Source of the DNA: Stramenopiles sp. TOSAG23-2
Taxonomy: Eukaryota; Sar
Reading direction: 5' to 3'
Length of the DNA: 18,334 bases
Assembly: GCA_900128395.1 (NCBI GenBank)
Contig: LT649558.1
Span: forward strand, 2,083 to 20,416
Made by a program: the position numbers and the translations under genes
In this document: positions 1-9,900 of the stretch, in pieces
Layout: each line of letters starts with the position of its first letter
Position numbering within the stretch: the first letter of the stretch is position 1
The notes under the pieces: model-generated
Seen by the model: only the letters and a program-made list of their open reading frames with translations
Told to the model about the DNA's origin: nothing
The model's database searches: none

Positions 1-316
1 TCATATACTCAGTAGATTTGTAGTGTTTGATATATTTGATAGGCAAAATTAGGTATTTTTTGTACTTGAGAGAGGGTAGTTCGCTCGCTTAGAATTTAGA
101 AGTCCCTATTTTTGGCTTTGCTTGTTGTTTTGGCACTTTGAGAGAAGAAAGGTTGCAAAGATACAAGCCCGGCAAGCAAGTTGCACAAGTATACGAAAGG
201 AAGAAAAAAACTTCTTCTTCTTTCCAAATACGAGGTATATTAGATATACAAAAACAACTATTTTCTTCTTCACAAAACCTTTTTATGACGAAAAAGATCA
301 AACAAATCAAAGCTAC
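1..316. other. 5' flank of the CCAR-like gene, no gene seen
   Basis: AT-rich sequence upstream of the first duplicated start region. The short open frames here (for example on the minus strand at 89-310) are low-complexity Phe/Lys/Ser-rich and overlap one another in several frames, so I regard them as chance. It presumably holds the promoter and 5' untranslated region of the gene starting at 461, but I see no TATA box or initiator that I can defend. Confidence 0.4.
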
Positions 317-558
317 TTCTCAATACAAAGTCAAGAAAGATGGAAGATGGTGAAATAGTAGATGATCCATCACCGCGTACAGCGATGAACAATCGCCAAC
401 CGATGATTCCGACATATTTACCACCACCACCAGTATCTTCTCAATACAAAGTCAAGAAAGATGGAAGATGGTGAAATAGTAGATGATCCATCACCGCGTA
501 CAGCGATGAACAATCGCCAACCGATGATTCCGACATATTTACCACCACCACCAGTATC
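317..558. repeat. Tandem duplication 1, period 121 bp, covering the CCAR-like start codon
   Basis: Two identical head-to-tail copies, 317-437 and 438-558. The unit carries the last 5' untranslated bases, an ATG and the first 39-40 codons. Copy 1 therefore has its own ATG at 340, but its frame runs into copy 2 out of register (121 = 1 mod 3) and stops after 44 codons at 472-474. Only the ATG at 461 in copy 2 opens the long frame. Perfect identity means either a very recent event or an assembly join. Confidence 0.97.
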
Positions 559-3317
559 ATCATCATCATTATCAGTACAATCAAGATTTCAACAACAACA
601 ACCACCACCACCAGTTCAGCAACTGAATAATACTATTCGAAGATATAACAACAGCAACAACAACAATAATAATAATGTCGGTAGAAACTTGACTACAAAT
701 AAAGTTCATTTGATGGCAGTCCAAAACAGGAATTCATCATTGCAACCAAGATTTCAACAACAACAACAACAACCACCACCACTAGGTCGACGCCTGAATA
801 ATAATATTCGAAATAATAATAATAATAATAATATTATTGGTAGAACTTTGACACCAAATGAAATTCGCTTGATGGCAATGCAAAACATGAAAAATTACAA
901 TAACAATCATAATAACAACAACAATACTGGTATCGTACCCCGACCATCATTTAATATTAGTAGTAATTTTAACAACAAATCTGCACAAGCAGCACAAGTT
1001 CGTGTTACAGGTCTAACACCAAACATAACAAAACTACAATTGATGAATCATTTTCAACGTTTTGGACGTGTTATAAATATTCACCTACCAGGCAATGGAT
1101 ATGGTATTATACAATACACTTCACGGTTAAATGTACAAGCATGTTTAGGAAAAGGTTTACGGCATAAAATTTCAGGTACGATTGTTTCCTTATCTATGGT
1201 ATCAACCTCTAATGTTAACAAAAGCAGTAGTAGTCCCCGCAATAATAATTTAAGTCCAATTCATACTAATACGAATAATCTGAATAAAACTCTTGGATCT
1301 CCAACAGCAAGGACTATATCAATGAATAATGCTACTACTAATAATAACAACATTAATATAAATGCAGGTAGAAATAATAGAGAACAATTTCATCGTAGTA
1401 TAAGCCAAAGCAATCAAAGTATTTATACTAATACGAATAAAGTTCTTGGATCCCCAACAGCAATGAATAATAATAATAAGAACAACAATAATATGAATGT
1501 AATAAGAAATAATAGAGAACAATTTAATCGCAATATAAGCAAAAGCAATCAAGATAATAATAAAGTAGATATTAATAATTTAATGCGGGAAAAGAAAAAG
1601 AAAAGAGATCCAAGATTAGAAGATGAACACGATGATAAGATTATAAGCAGTATTAGTAAGAAAAAACGAAAACTAGTACATGCTCCAATTCGACATAATG
1701 ATAGAAATAGACAAATTGCAATGATGAAAAAGCGATATCAAAGCAAAATTATTGCTGGACATCATATTGATGATTGTGTACGGGATGCAATGTCATTATC
1801 AACAAGATATAATGGTTTAGTTGTTCCAGAAGAATTTATTGAAATGGAATCTCAATACAGAACAAGATGCAAATAATGGAAATAATTATTTAAAGTCAAA
1901 TTTAATGGAAAAACATCCATTTATTGTATGTGAGTGGCTTCATCAAGGTGATTATAAGGTTGGAAAAAATAGAAAAACGAAGGTAAAATCTGCAGCAGAT
2001 AAATTAAAAGATCATATATCAATTGATCCTGCAACGGAAAATCGTGTTGTATATAATGCACATGTATTATTACATACTATGGGAACGGAACGTATGAAAG
2101 TCGAAAAAGTTCTTCCAAAAGATCAATTGGAAATGCCATGTTTTCAAATATTAATGGCAAAACTATCAAATGGTATATATTCTTTACCAGGTGGGAAATG
2201 GTCAAAATCGCAAGACAAAGGCGATCCTTGCATTGATGATCGCAATTTAATCGAAACATGTATCCGTTGTACTAAATATCAATCAGGAATTGATTTGACA
2301 TTATGTAGTGAATGGGTGAAAGTATCCCAATTTAATTACCGAACATACGACAAAGATGGTGTTCTGGAAGTTCGTACTGTTATCTTGTTACCAAATGTTA
2401 CCGATTTAATACCATCAATGGATATCTGGAACAAAATACGAGGTTACATTTTAAAAGATGCGGGTGGAAAGTATAGTTTAAATGAAAAAAATCCAAATGT
2501 AAAGGAATGGGTGGATAAAAGAAGTAAATGGCATATTGCATTGAACAAGAAGAAAATCTATAGACTAGATACAAATGGCCTTAGAGAAGAATTGAAATTG
2601 CGTGGTCTGAGTACAGTTGGAGATGATTCATCATTAAAATTAAGATTATTTCGCGCCACTAAAAATACAAACAATTTCAAAATTCATTTACCAAAAGAGC
2701 CTAGCATTATTGTTGGCCATCCGCATCATGAAAAAGAATTAGAATTTCAAATGTATGAAAAAGACGAGCAAGGTGAAGATGATATGCAAAAATTAAGTGT
2801 CCAGTGGGTTGGATATGAATTCTTAAGTTTGAAAGAAATTTCACGACATTGTAAAAATAGTTTTTTTTCATTATTGAATAGTGATCATTCACCACAAATG
2901 TCACGTCGAGCATTTGAAACGTATGTGATTGGTAAGCAATTGAAAGAATTGTTTCATCGATATTATGGTCGTGAATTATTAGAAATGTTACGTAATTATT
3001 ATGAAGCATTAGTAGATATTGAAGCTGCAGCTGAAAAAGTTAAAAAAAGTAGCAGCTCATCATTATCATCTCCAAAAGCACGTACATCAGATATAACAAA
3101 TATTCAATTGAAGTTAACTCAACAATGTTTTGAAGCATTGCAATTTTTCGATGAAGATGGAAAAGGACAATTAGATTCGAATTATATACAACGTATATTA
3201 ACTACATGTAGTAAAGATGAAAAAATGTCTATTGGTGAAATAAGACATTTAGTTGGATTATTACCAAAAGAAGGAAAACAAGGAGCGTTTGTTTATAGGA
3301 ATCTAAAGGTATTTTAA
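461..3317 (+). CDS. CCAR1/DBC1-family nuclear regulator (RRM, DBC1/Nudix-like, SAP, EF-hand), one frame break
   Basis: Best read as one gene in two frames: 461 to about 1850, then +1 to 3317 (about 951 residues). In order, the protein shows an Asn/Gln/Pro-rich N-terminus; an RRM at residues 178-250 with RNP2-like VRVTGL and RNP1-like GYGIIQY; an Asn-rich linker; a basic KKKKRDPRL segment; a segment like the RYxxLxxPxxFF stretch of CCAR1; a DBC1/inactive-Nudix-like domain containing GGKW, CIRC and SGIDLTLCSEW; a SAP domain (LDTNGLREELKLRGLST, about 2567-2670); a helical region; and a C-terminal EF-hand-like loop (FFDEDGKGQLD) ending in FVYRNLK, as CCAR proteins do. CCAR1/CCAR2 are metazoan coactivators that bind nuclear receptors, p53 and RNA-processing factors; animal members carry an S1-like fold near the N-terminus rather than the RRM seen here. 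Family assignment is strong; the exact role in this organism is inferred. Start 461 is the first ATG giving the long frame. Confidence 0.85.
566..905 (+). repeat. Old, diverged protein-level duplication in the CCAR-like N-terminus
   Basis: Two similar blocks of about 55 residues follow each other: one has QSRFQQQQPPPP, LNNTIRR, NNNNNN, VGRNLTTNKVHLMAVQN; the other has QPRFQQQQQQPPP, LNNNIRN, NNNNNN, IIGRTLTPNEIRLMAMQN. They differ at many codons, so they are older than the perfect 121-bp duplication next to them. The Gln and Asn runs lie at equivalent places in both blocks. Confidence 0.8.
1273..1560 (+). repeat. Second diverged internal duplication, Asn-rich linker
   Basis: Two successive blocks share the order NxNK/NKxLGSPTA, MNN, an Asn run, RNNREQF, and a final ISxSNQ element (ISQSNQ, then ISKSNQ). 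The spacing and codons differ between blocks, which indicates an old duplication diversified by Asn-codon slippage. This is the disordered linker between the RRM and the basic segment. Confidence 0.8.
1821..1876 (+). other. Reading-frame junction inside the CCAR-like gene
   Basis: The upstream frame stops with TAA at 1874-1876, while the downstream frame is open from just after a TAG at 1818-1820. CCAR-family similarity continues across the junction (VPEEFIEMESQ before it, EKHPFIVCEW after it), so one extra base (or two missing) lies between 1821 and 1873. A 46-nt intron 1815-1860 (GTTTAG...TACAG) would also join the frames in phase, giving Glu-Gln-Asp-Ala-Asn-Asn, but its donor is poor and it would delete the conserved PEEF segment. 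A sequence indel is my preferred reading. Confidence 0.75.
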
Positions 3318-3498
3318 AGAAAGACAATATGTGTGTACCACAAAGTATGTACCCGCGAAAATCGTATATTATATTTGGATTATTACCAAAAGAAGGAAAA
3401 CAAGGAGCGTTTGTTTATAGGAATCTAAAGGTATTTTAAAGAAAGACAATATGTGTGTACCACAAAGTATGTACCCGCGAAAATCGTATATTATATTT
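3253..3498. repeat. Tandem duplication 2, period 122 bp, covering the CCAR-like stop codon
   Basis: Copies run from 3253 and from 3375 and are identical to 3376 and 3498. The unit includes the final codons, the stop at 3315-3317 and the beginning of the 3' region. Copy 2 therefore contains a second, unused C-terminal tail and stop. The unit includes AAAGGTATTT, an AGGT that could in principle serve as both acceptor and donor. Confidence 0.97.
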
Positions 3499-3673
3499 TT
3501 ATATTTTATATATATATATTATATATATATATAAAATATCTATAGTATATATATATATATAATATATAATATATGAGTAAGAGAACATTTTATATATCAA
3601 TGTACATATAAAGTAAAAAATTCAATGACACTAAAAAATTTATCAAAAAGATTACAGCACTACACGCTTAAAT
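3499..3673. other. AT-only convergent spacer with long palindrome
   Basis: Positions 3501-3539 form an almost perfect AT palindrome (arms of about 19 bp around 3520), followed by another TA-alternating run to about 3575. It lies between the 3' ends of the converging CCAR-like and transferase-like genes. It could extrude a cruciform or act in 3'-end formation on both strands, but simple TA slippage explains it as well. The rest of the stretch shows nothing. Confidence 0.7.
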
Positions 3674-3916
3674 TTATATTTCTCTCAAAAAATTAAACCG
3701 CACGATGTTTCTCATACATCATCATACAAAATTTACCAACACGATGTTTACGATATTTCATCACAAAAGCATAATATTCTTTATCTTGCTCCAATTATAT
3801 TTCTCTCAAAAAATTAAACCGCACGATGTTTCTCATACATCATCATACAAAATTTACCAACACGATGTTTACGATATTTCATCACAAAAGCATAATATTC
3901 TTTATCTTGCTCCAAT
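3674..3916. repeat. Tandem duplication 3, period 121 bp, at the transferase-like 3' end
   Basis: Identical copies from 3674 and from 3795, sharing the joining T. Read on the minus strand, the gene enters copy 2 first and stops at 3814-3816. Copy 1 (3674-3795) then repeats the last codons and stop downstream as untranslated sequence. Confidence 0.97.
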
Positions 3917-4893
3917 AAAGAATCGAAAAAATTAGAATAATCACCATTACAATATAAATCAGGGCACACTAATCCAGAAGCTAACGATGCCAGTGCATAA
4001 TCCTCCATTCCAGGTTTATCCTTACCAAAAAGATAAAGGTTTTCATCATCTGGTAAAAATTCCTTTGAAATACGTTCACAACATTCATAACATTTATCTT
4101 TACAAAGATCTACTTGATATTTATTATCAGATTGAAATAATTTAATCATTCGTTTTGTCAACAGGTTACCAAAGCCTATATTCCATAATGTTCGAAATAT
4201 GAAACCACTATTGTCCGTACAAAGTTTATTCCATAAATTATTATTGGATGCTTTGAATATAACTGCATAAAACATTTGACGTACTTGTGGTCCTAACTGA
4301 AAATCTAAAATTTGCACTAATTTTTCTTGATCTTTTTTCATTTGCTTAGAATATGATGGAGATTTAAAAAATGCTCTAGCAATGGACCAACTATCAGGTA
4401 AAACAGATCCATCTGGTAAAACACATGCTGGAACAGAGGTTGGATTAGGCTTCGAAGGCTTCTTCGTATCTTTGTTTAGTAACTTTTTCTTTTCATCTTC
4501 TGTATTATTGTTATCAATGTTAGTATCCTTAGACACTTTTGTTACACGCGACGATGATGCAAAATATTTTGTCTCACCACAGATTCTTAAATTTAAAGTT
4601 GGTAATACATGTCCACCAGGAGCATATCCATGATGATCATAAGGAATTTTATTTGCATCCAAAGACCATCTGCCAAATTCACAGTAGTGTGAATATGGAA
4701 TGGTTAATAATTGTGTTTTCTCTTTTGATATGGCAGTTTTTATTAAGTTAGGTTGTGTGCATCTAGCCAACATAAGAATAATTTTATTACCCATACTGTT
4801 TTTCTTATTTATTATTATTTTCAATTGATTGGCAGTTTTTATTAAGTTAGGTTGTGTGCATCTAGCCAACATAAGAATAATTTTATTACCCAT
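3814..4893 (-). CDS. Glutathione S-transferase-like protein
   Basis: The product is 359 residues from the first ATG (4893), or 326 from the equivalent ATG at 4794 if the 99-bp duplication is false; an upstream TTG in frame at 4923 is unlikely to be used. Residues 62-100 look like a thioredoxin-fold GST N-domain (LTIPYSHYCEFGRWSLDANK, then IPYD and GGHVLP, with Pro and Cys near the first helix). A Lys/Asn-rich insertion follows at 115-153, then LPDGSVLPDSWSIA (159-172), which resembles the glutathione-contacting D-S element before the helical C-domain. The C-domain (185-345) contains GMEDYALASL, matching the (S/T)xADxxLA-type helix of GSTs. By family it would conjugate or reduce small electrophiles with glutathione. 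The extra linker and low identity leave open a non-catalytic or omega-like role. It shares its strand with the EF-hand gene upstream, about 430 bp away. Confidence 0.65.
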   Translation of the reverse strand: MGNKIILMLARCTQPNLIKTANQLKIIINKKNSMGNKIILMLARCTQPNLIKTAISKEKTQLLTIPYSHYCEFGRWSLDANKIPYDHHGYAPGGHVLPTLNLRICGETKYFASSSRVTKVSKDTNIDNNNTEDEKKKLLNKDTKKPSKPNPTSVPACVLPDGSVLPDSWSIARAFFKSPSYSKQMKKDQEKLVQILDFQLGPQVRQMFYAVIFKASNNNLWNKLCTDNSGFIFRTLWNIGFGNLLTKRMIKLFQSDNKYQVDLCKDKCYECCERISKEFLPDDENLYLFGKDKPGMEDYALASLASGLVCPDLYCNGDYSNFFDSLLEQDKEYYAFVMKYRKHRVGKFCMMMYEKHRAV

Positions 4894-4929
4894 ACTGTTT
4901 TTCTTATTTATTATTATTTTCAATTGATT
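4731..4929. repeat. Tandem duplication 4, period 99 bp, in-frame at the transferase-like N-terminus
   Basis: Copies 4732-4830 and 4831-4929 are identical. Because 99 is divisible by 3, the minus-strand frame stays open and the N-terminal 33 residues (MGNKIILMLARCTQPNLIKT plus flanks) appear twice. Either ATG (4893 or 4794) starts the same segment, so the duplication does not by itself kill the gene. Confidence 0.97.
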
Positions 4930-5325
4930 TAATTATATTGATTTCACAGATTGTAATGATACTATGCACGATAGTTCGGAGGATGTATATATAACAAAAG
5001 GCAATGAACATTGTTTTTAAATCTTAAATATAATATGTGCATATATATATCTATTTAAATAATAAGAAAAAAATGGAAGAAGAAGGTTATTTCGCAATAA
5101 TAATAGCATAGATATACCATTGTGATCTTCTCAGCTTGGTTTGAAATTAAAGCGGTGGCACATCAACCATAGTAGTAGTGTTATTTGTTTAAGTGTACTG
5201 TACAGTTTTCTCACGGTGTATATTAGACTGCGGGCGGATCTCTGCTACTATTTGTCTAGATATTATTCGTCTTGGTATGTGATTAGTATATTATATTTTT
5301 TATGTCAAAACATTGTCTTTTTATT
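4930..5325. other. Spacer between two minus-strand genes
   Basis: It presumably holds the promoter and 5' untranslated region of the transferase-like gene (left) and the 3' end of the EF-hand gene (right). A 35-codon minus-strand frame starting near 5016 lies in the presumed leader, out of frame with the gene, and could be an upstream ORF. I do not regard it as a gene. No tRNA or other RNA gene is seen. Confidence 0.4.
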
Positions 5326-6168
5326 TTATATAGATGTACGCTGTTTTGTTCCATCTGGATTGATATTTAATTGAATACATACTTGAACAAACTCTTCAAA
5401 TGGCAATTCTTTATGTTGCCCATTTGATGTTTTCAATATCAATTCAAGTCTCCTCATGGCATCACTGTTAATTCCTTGACTTCGTTTTGTATATGCCCGA
5501 AATTCTTGAATAGAAATAGCACCATTTTTGTCTGTATCCAACAGACTAAATAACTTTTTATACGACTGCGGTTTTGCCTCCGAAACATTTTGTGACAATC
5601 GTACGGATGAACTTTTTACTGCTTCACTATTGAAACTTTTACGACCCATATTGTTGTTTCCAATGCTATTACGAGCCATATTGTTTACAACAGGCGCAGC
5701 TGTAGCTGTTGGCATTGCATTTAGACTGCCGTTTGCAACATTTGTTGTCATACGTTTTAAAAAACTTTCAAATGTCATTTTTGCTTCTTGAATCCAATAT
5801 TCATTTGGATCTTCACCAGGCACTCGGAAACCAAAGCCATCAAAACGAAATTGTGCAACTGACAATGCCGAAAGCAAAGTCAATTCGTCTTTTGTCGCAT
5901 CTGGTACGTTGTACCATTTGGGACAAAGTGGATTTTTTCCAGGTATTGCATACCTAATATAATCATCTTCAGTCACATGAAAATTTATGCCTAAATCTTT
6001 GCAACAGCTAGTATGATTAAATAATTCTTTTTCCGTAGGCGGTGCTTCCCAATATCTTTTCCCAGATATTAAAATTCCTGGCGCTGAAAAATACATCGGC
6101 AAATCCCGACGTTGCATTGCAATTCCAGCAGGTGCTATTGGAATTGCATTTTGTGTAACATCCGCCAT
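5326..6168 (-). CDS. EF-hand domain protein of unknown role
   Basis: The product is 280 residues, with ATG at 6168-6166 and TAA at 5328-5326. Residues 211-222 (DTDKNGAISIQE) form a complete canonical EF-hand loop with Asp1, Asp3, Asn5, Ser9 and Glu12 in place, so calcium binding is expected. A second, degenerate EF-like element at about 246-262 (LKTSNGQHKELPFEEF) lacks the full ligand set and may pair with the first. The N-terminal 140 residues contain a compact globular-looking segment (LSALSVAQFRFDGFGFRVPG, then EDPNEYWIQEAKMTFESFLKRM) that I do not recognise; a disordered Ala/Asn/Ser linker (141-200) separates the halves. No signal peptide or membrane segment is visible. It is transcribed divergently from the long coiled-coil gene. 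Confidence 0.82.
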   Translation of the reverse strand: MADVTQNAIPIAPAGIAMQRRDLPMYFSAPGILISGKRYWEAPPTEKELFNHTSCCKDLGINFHVTEDDYIRYAIPGKNPLCPKWYNVPDATKDELTLLSALSVAQFRFDGFGFRVPGEDPNEYWIQEAKMTFESFLKRMTTNVANGSLNAMPTATAAPVVNNMARNSIGNNNMGRKSFNSEAVKSSSVRLSQNVSEAKPQSYKKLFSLLDTDKNGAISIQEFRAYTKRSQGINSDAMRRLELILKTSNGQHKELPFEEFVQVCIQLNINPDGTKQRTSI

Positions 6169-6700
6169 ATTTGATATACAAATAGTTACGATAATTATAT
6201 GATAATCTTTATGTAATATATATATATATATAATCTGTTGATCTATCTATATGTATCTATCTATCCAAATCAATTAATTTTAAATGAGAAAATATATGTA
6301 CATTTGGTGGTTGTTATGTTCACAACTAGATCTAAGGCTCCAAAATAGCATGTACATAGGACTTAAATTTGGCTTTTTTTAAACTGTAACGAAATGATGG
6401 ATGAGAAGATAACTTATCGTCTAATATTATCAGGCCTCATCTATTAGCATAAGCACATCATGCAAAAGACAAATTACAGTGTAAAGAATATTAATATACG
6501 CCCAGCAAGATCGGCCACAAAAATCCAAATCTTTTTTTTCGAACTGATCATAGAGGCCGATTTGAGCAATTTCCCACAACTTAAACTTTTATATTTCTAT
6601 TTGATGAAGCAATCCATGTTTGGATTTATCAAACATAGAATTGTGTAGATAGATAGAAAGTAAAAGAAGAAAAGCTACCATTACCATAACACAAACATAG
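6169..6700. other. Divergent promoter region
   Basis: It separates the 5' ends of the EF-hand gene (-) and the coiled-coil gene (+), so both promoters should lie here. It contains a TA run and TATC-type microsatellite near 6216-6266. A separated inverted repeat, ATCGGCC at 6510-6516 and GGCCGAT at 6555-6561, has a 38-nt loop. A hairpin with a 7-bp stem and 7-nt loop lies at 6616-6636. These structures are real in sequence, but I cannot assign them a role. Confidence 0.45.
6616..6636 (+). other. Small hairpin in the coiled-coil gene leader
   Basis: ATGTTTG pairs with CAAACAT across a seven-base loop, about 90-200 bases before the start codons. A leader structure is possible, but a hairpin of this size arises easily by chance in AT-rich DNA. 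Confidence 0.35.
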
Positions 6701-6930
6701 CAATAACAACAGGATATAAAACATGAATTCATCAGGTGGATCAGAAAGTACAAAGGAAAATAAAAAAGATGATATATTAACAGAGGAAAATAATGATAAT
6801 GATAATAATAATAACCAATAACAACAGGATATAAAACATGAATTCATCAGGTGGATCAGAAAGTACAAAGGAAAATAAAAAAGATGATATATTAACAGAG
6901 GAAAATAATGATAATGATAATAATAATAAC
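6701..6930. repeat. Tandem duplication 5, period 115 bp, covering the coiled-coil start codon
   Basis: Copies 6701-6815 and 6816-6930 are identical. Copy 1 has an ATG at 6723 that opens only 32 codons and stops at 6819-6821, because 115 is not a multiple of 3. Copy 2 has the productive ATG at 6838. Taken literally, the mRNA would carry an upstream ORF encoding the same N-terminus as the main protein. Confidence 0.97.
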
Positions 6931-9900
6931 AATAATGATTCATCTACTTTATCAGAGGATAGAAATTCCCCATTATTACCTTTGCCAAATCAATCACCAC
7001 CTTCAAATATAACAATGGATAATGTACCAATTGATCAAAAAATACGGATTGAAAGTTTATTAAATGAACATTTGCAATATTCTAAATCAATTGATGCAGC
7101 TATGCAATACATTAACGAAAGAAATGATGTCTTCTTTGATAAAGATAGTGACGAGGAAGAGGAAGAGAATGATAAAAAAATATTACGTCAATCACAATTA
7201 TTGTCCTCAACAATAAATGCTAACTCAACCAATAATAATATAGCTAGTAGTACCTTGCACGAAGTTGTTGATGCATCCCATAAAATTTTTGATTACGAAA
7301 GGCAACAATATATACAAGATTTAAAAAATGTAGAGCTAAAGTTAAAAGCAGCGAAGAAAATTGAAAAACGTTTAGCAAATAAATTAATAAATAATAAAAA
7401 GAAAAACAAGGAGGATATAATGCGTTTGAAGGATCTTTTGCATGAAAGAGATATAGAATTAAAAGAATGCAAACACAAATTAATCGAATCTGATGCAGAA
7501 AAAATAAATTTTAAAACGGAATTGACTACATTTAAAGGTTTGTGTAAAAAATATGAACAACGATTAAATTTAAAAGATAAAGAACTGGAGAAGCGTAAAT
7601 CGATATATGAAAGAAAATTGAAAGAAACAAAATTAGATCATGAAGCTAGTGAACGACAATTAAGAGATGCTATTGATACATTAAATGCTCATTTAAAGGA
7701 AGTTGAAAAAACTCATATGAATGATCATCGCTTATATGAGAAACAATTAGATGAAGCACATGATCGAACAACACGTTTATTGGAACGTTGTAAAGCAAAT
7801 GAAATTTCAGCAAAATCTTGTAGGGAACAAAGTGAAAAATTTGCACATGATGCACAAGTTGCAAATGAAAAATTACACGTATCAGAAGAGGCTGTACATA
7901 GGCTGGAAAGTTCTATTCTATTATTGAAACAAAAATTTAAATCAAGTCAAAAAGAAGTTGAAAAAATACGTTATAATTTTAATATTAAATGGGAAAAAGG
8001 ACAAACTGAAATAAAAAATTTAAAAACGAAATTATTTCACAAAGAACAATTAGCAGAAGAAGCAAAAGCAGCTGCTATACATCAATCAGAAATAAAAATG
8101 ATGGAACAGACGGAAAAATTTGAAGATGAACTTGACATATTAAAAGAAACAATCACAAAGTTAAAAAATGAAAAAAATATGCTACAGTCACAATGTCAAC
8201 ATTTAGCAGAGAGAACGGAAAGTGTAGAATCTAGGTATCAAAAACAAATTGATGATTTGCAAACAAAATTAAGACAAAATAATCAAAAGATAGATGTTAT
8301 GAAATCGAAGCAAAAGGATGATATACTTGATTTGGAAAATAAAATTGCTTATCATCAAAATATAGATGAAGAAAAATCAAGGACAATTAATGATTTAACA
8401 AGAGAATTAAATACGACAAAGGTAAATATGGATGATGATTCCAAGCGATATGAAAAAGAAATTTCATCGTTGGAAGAGAAATTAGTACAATATCAAAAAA
8501 GCTTGCAACAACATCAAGGTAAAGTACAATTGCTTGAAAATAGTTTAACAGACCATAAAGAAGAGATTGAAGCACATAAAAATGAAATTTACAGTCATAA
8601 AGAAATCATTGAAAATCATCAAAACGAACTTTTAAATCGTAAAGAAGAATTAGCAAAAAGAGATAACAAATTGACTGAATTATCATTATCTGTACATGAT
8701 CATCAAAATCAATTGAAACTAGCTCAATCAACACATGAAAGTCAATTAAGAGCAAAAGATAATTGACTGAATTATCATTATCTGTACATGATCATCAAAA
8801 TCAATTGAAACTAGCTCAATCAACACATGAAAGTCAATTAAGAGCAAAAGATAATGTTGTAAATAATCTTAAACAGGAACATGGAATGAAACGTAAAATA
8901 TTAGAAAATCAATTATTAAATGAACAAAAAATGTCAAAAGCTCAAATGTTAGAATTAGAAAATAACAAAGCGTTAGAAATCAATACATTGTATGATAAAG
9001 CTACCTTGGAGAAGAAATTAAAAGAAAGTGATACTGAAACTGCGCATAATGTGATGCATACTGAATTAAAGACAGCGTATGAGAAGATTTCAAAGTTAGA
9101 ATCAAGTTTACAATTACATCAACAACATATTAAAGATCAAGAAAATACAATTTCCGAAAAACACAAGTTATTAGAAGAACATATGAATAAAAATAATAAA
9201 GATAATGGAATGTTAAGAAAGGAAGATCTTATTATACCAAGAGCTACGGAAGTAAAAACGAATGAAACAACAACATTAACAGTTGTCGATCGATCTATTG
9301 TAAATAAATTAGAAGCAGAGATTAATGCTTTAAATGAAGAATTAAAATTAAAAGACAAAGTAAAAGATGAATTGAATGAAATGATTTCTGAATATAAAAA
9401 AGAAATGGAAGTTTTAAAGAATATCATTCAAGATAAAGATACTATAATAAAAAAAATGGAAAATAAACATAAAAGCACTATTTCAGAAATGGAAACAAAT
9501 TATGACATGAACTTGTCGAAAACAAAAGATGAACATCAAAATACCATATCAAATTTGGAAAGAAATCATACAAATACAATGGTTGATATGAATAAGCAAC
9601 ATAAGAGTGCAATAATAGATATACAAAATAGCCAAAATACTACAAGAAATGGCAATAACACAAATGTATCCAGTAATAATATCATATTAAATAATAATGA
9701 TGGTGAAGAAGATATATCGTCTACAGTAGTAGCAAGTACTATATTAGTTCCTCCAACGTTGTCGTCATCCGGAACACAAAAACTCCAATCTGAAAATGAT
9801 ACGACGCAAATAAATGATAATATGAAATATTTACAAGTTGAATTAAATAAGAAAGAACATAAACTACAACAAGCATATAAGGAGATTAAATCATTGAGAG

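Noticed and set aside
89-310. Minus-strand 73-codon frame and overlapping plus-strand frames in the 5' flank
   Set aside because: Low-complexity Phe/Lys/Ser content, several overlapping frames and no recognisable motif; typical of AT-rich non-coding DNA.
6510-6561. Structured RNA gene from the ATCGGCC/GGCCGAT inverted repeat
   Set aside because: A seven-base stem with a 38-base loop is too weak, and no box motifs or tRNA-like features were found.
8764-8766. Alternative genetic code reading the stop as sense
   Set aside because: Reading through would continue in the wrong frame; TAA and TGA end other genes normally, and the duplication explains the stop.
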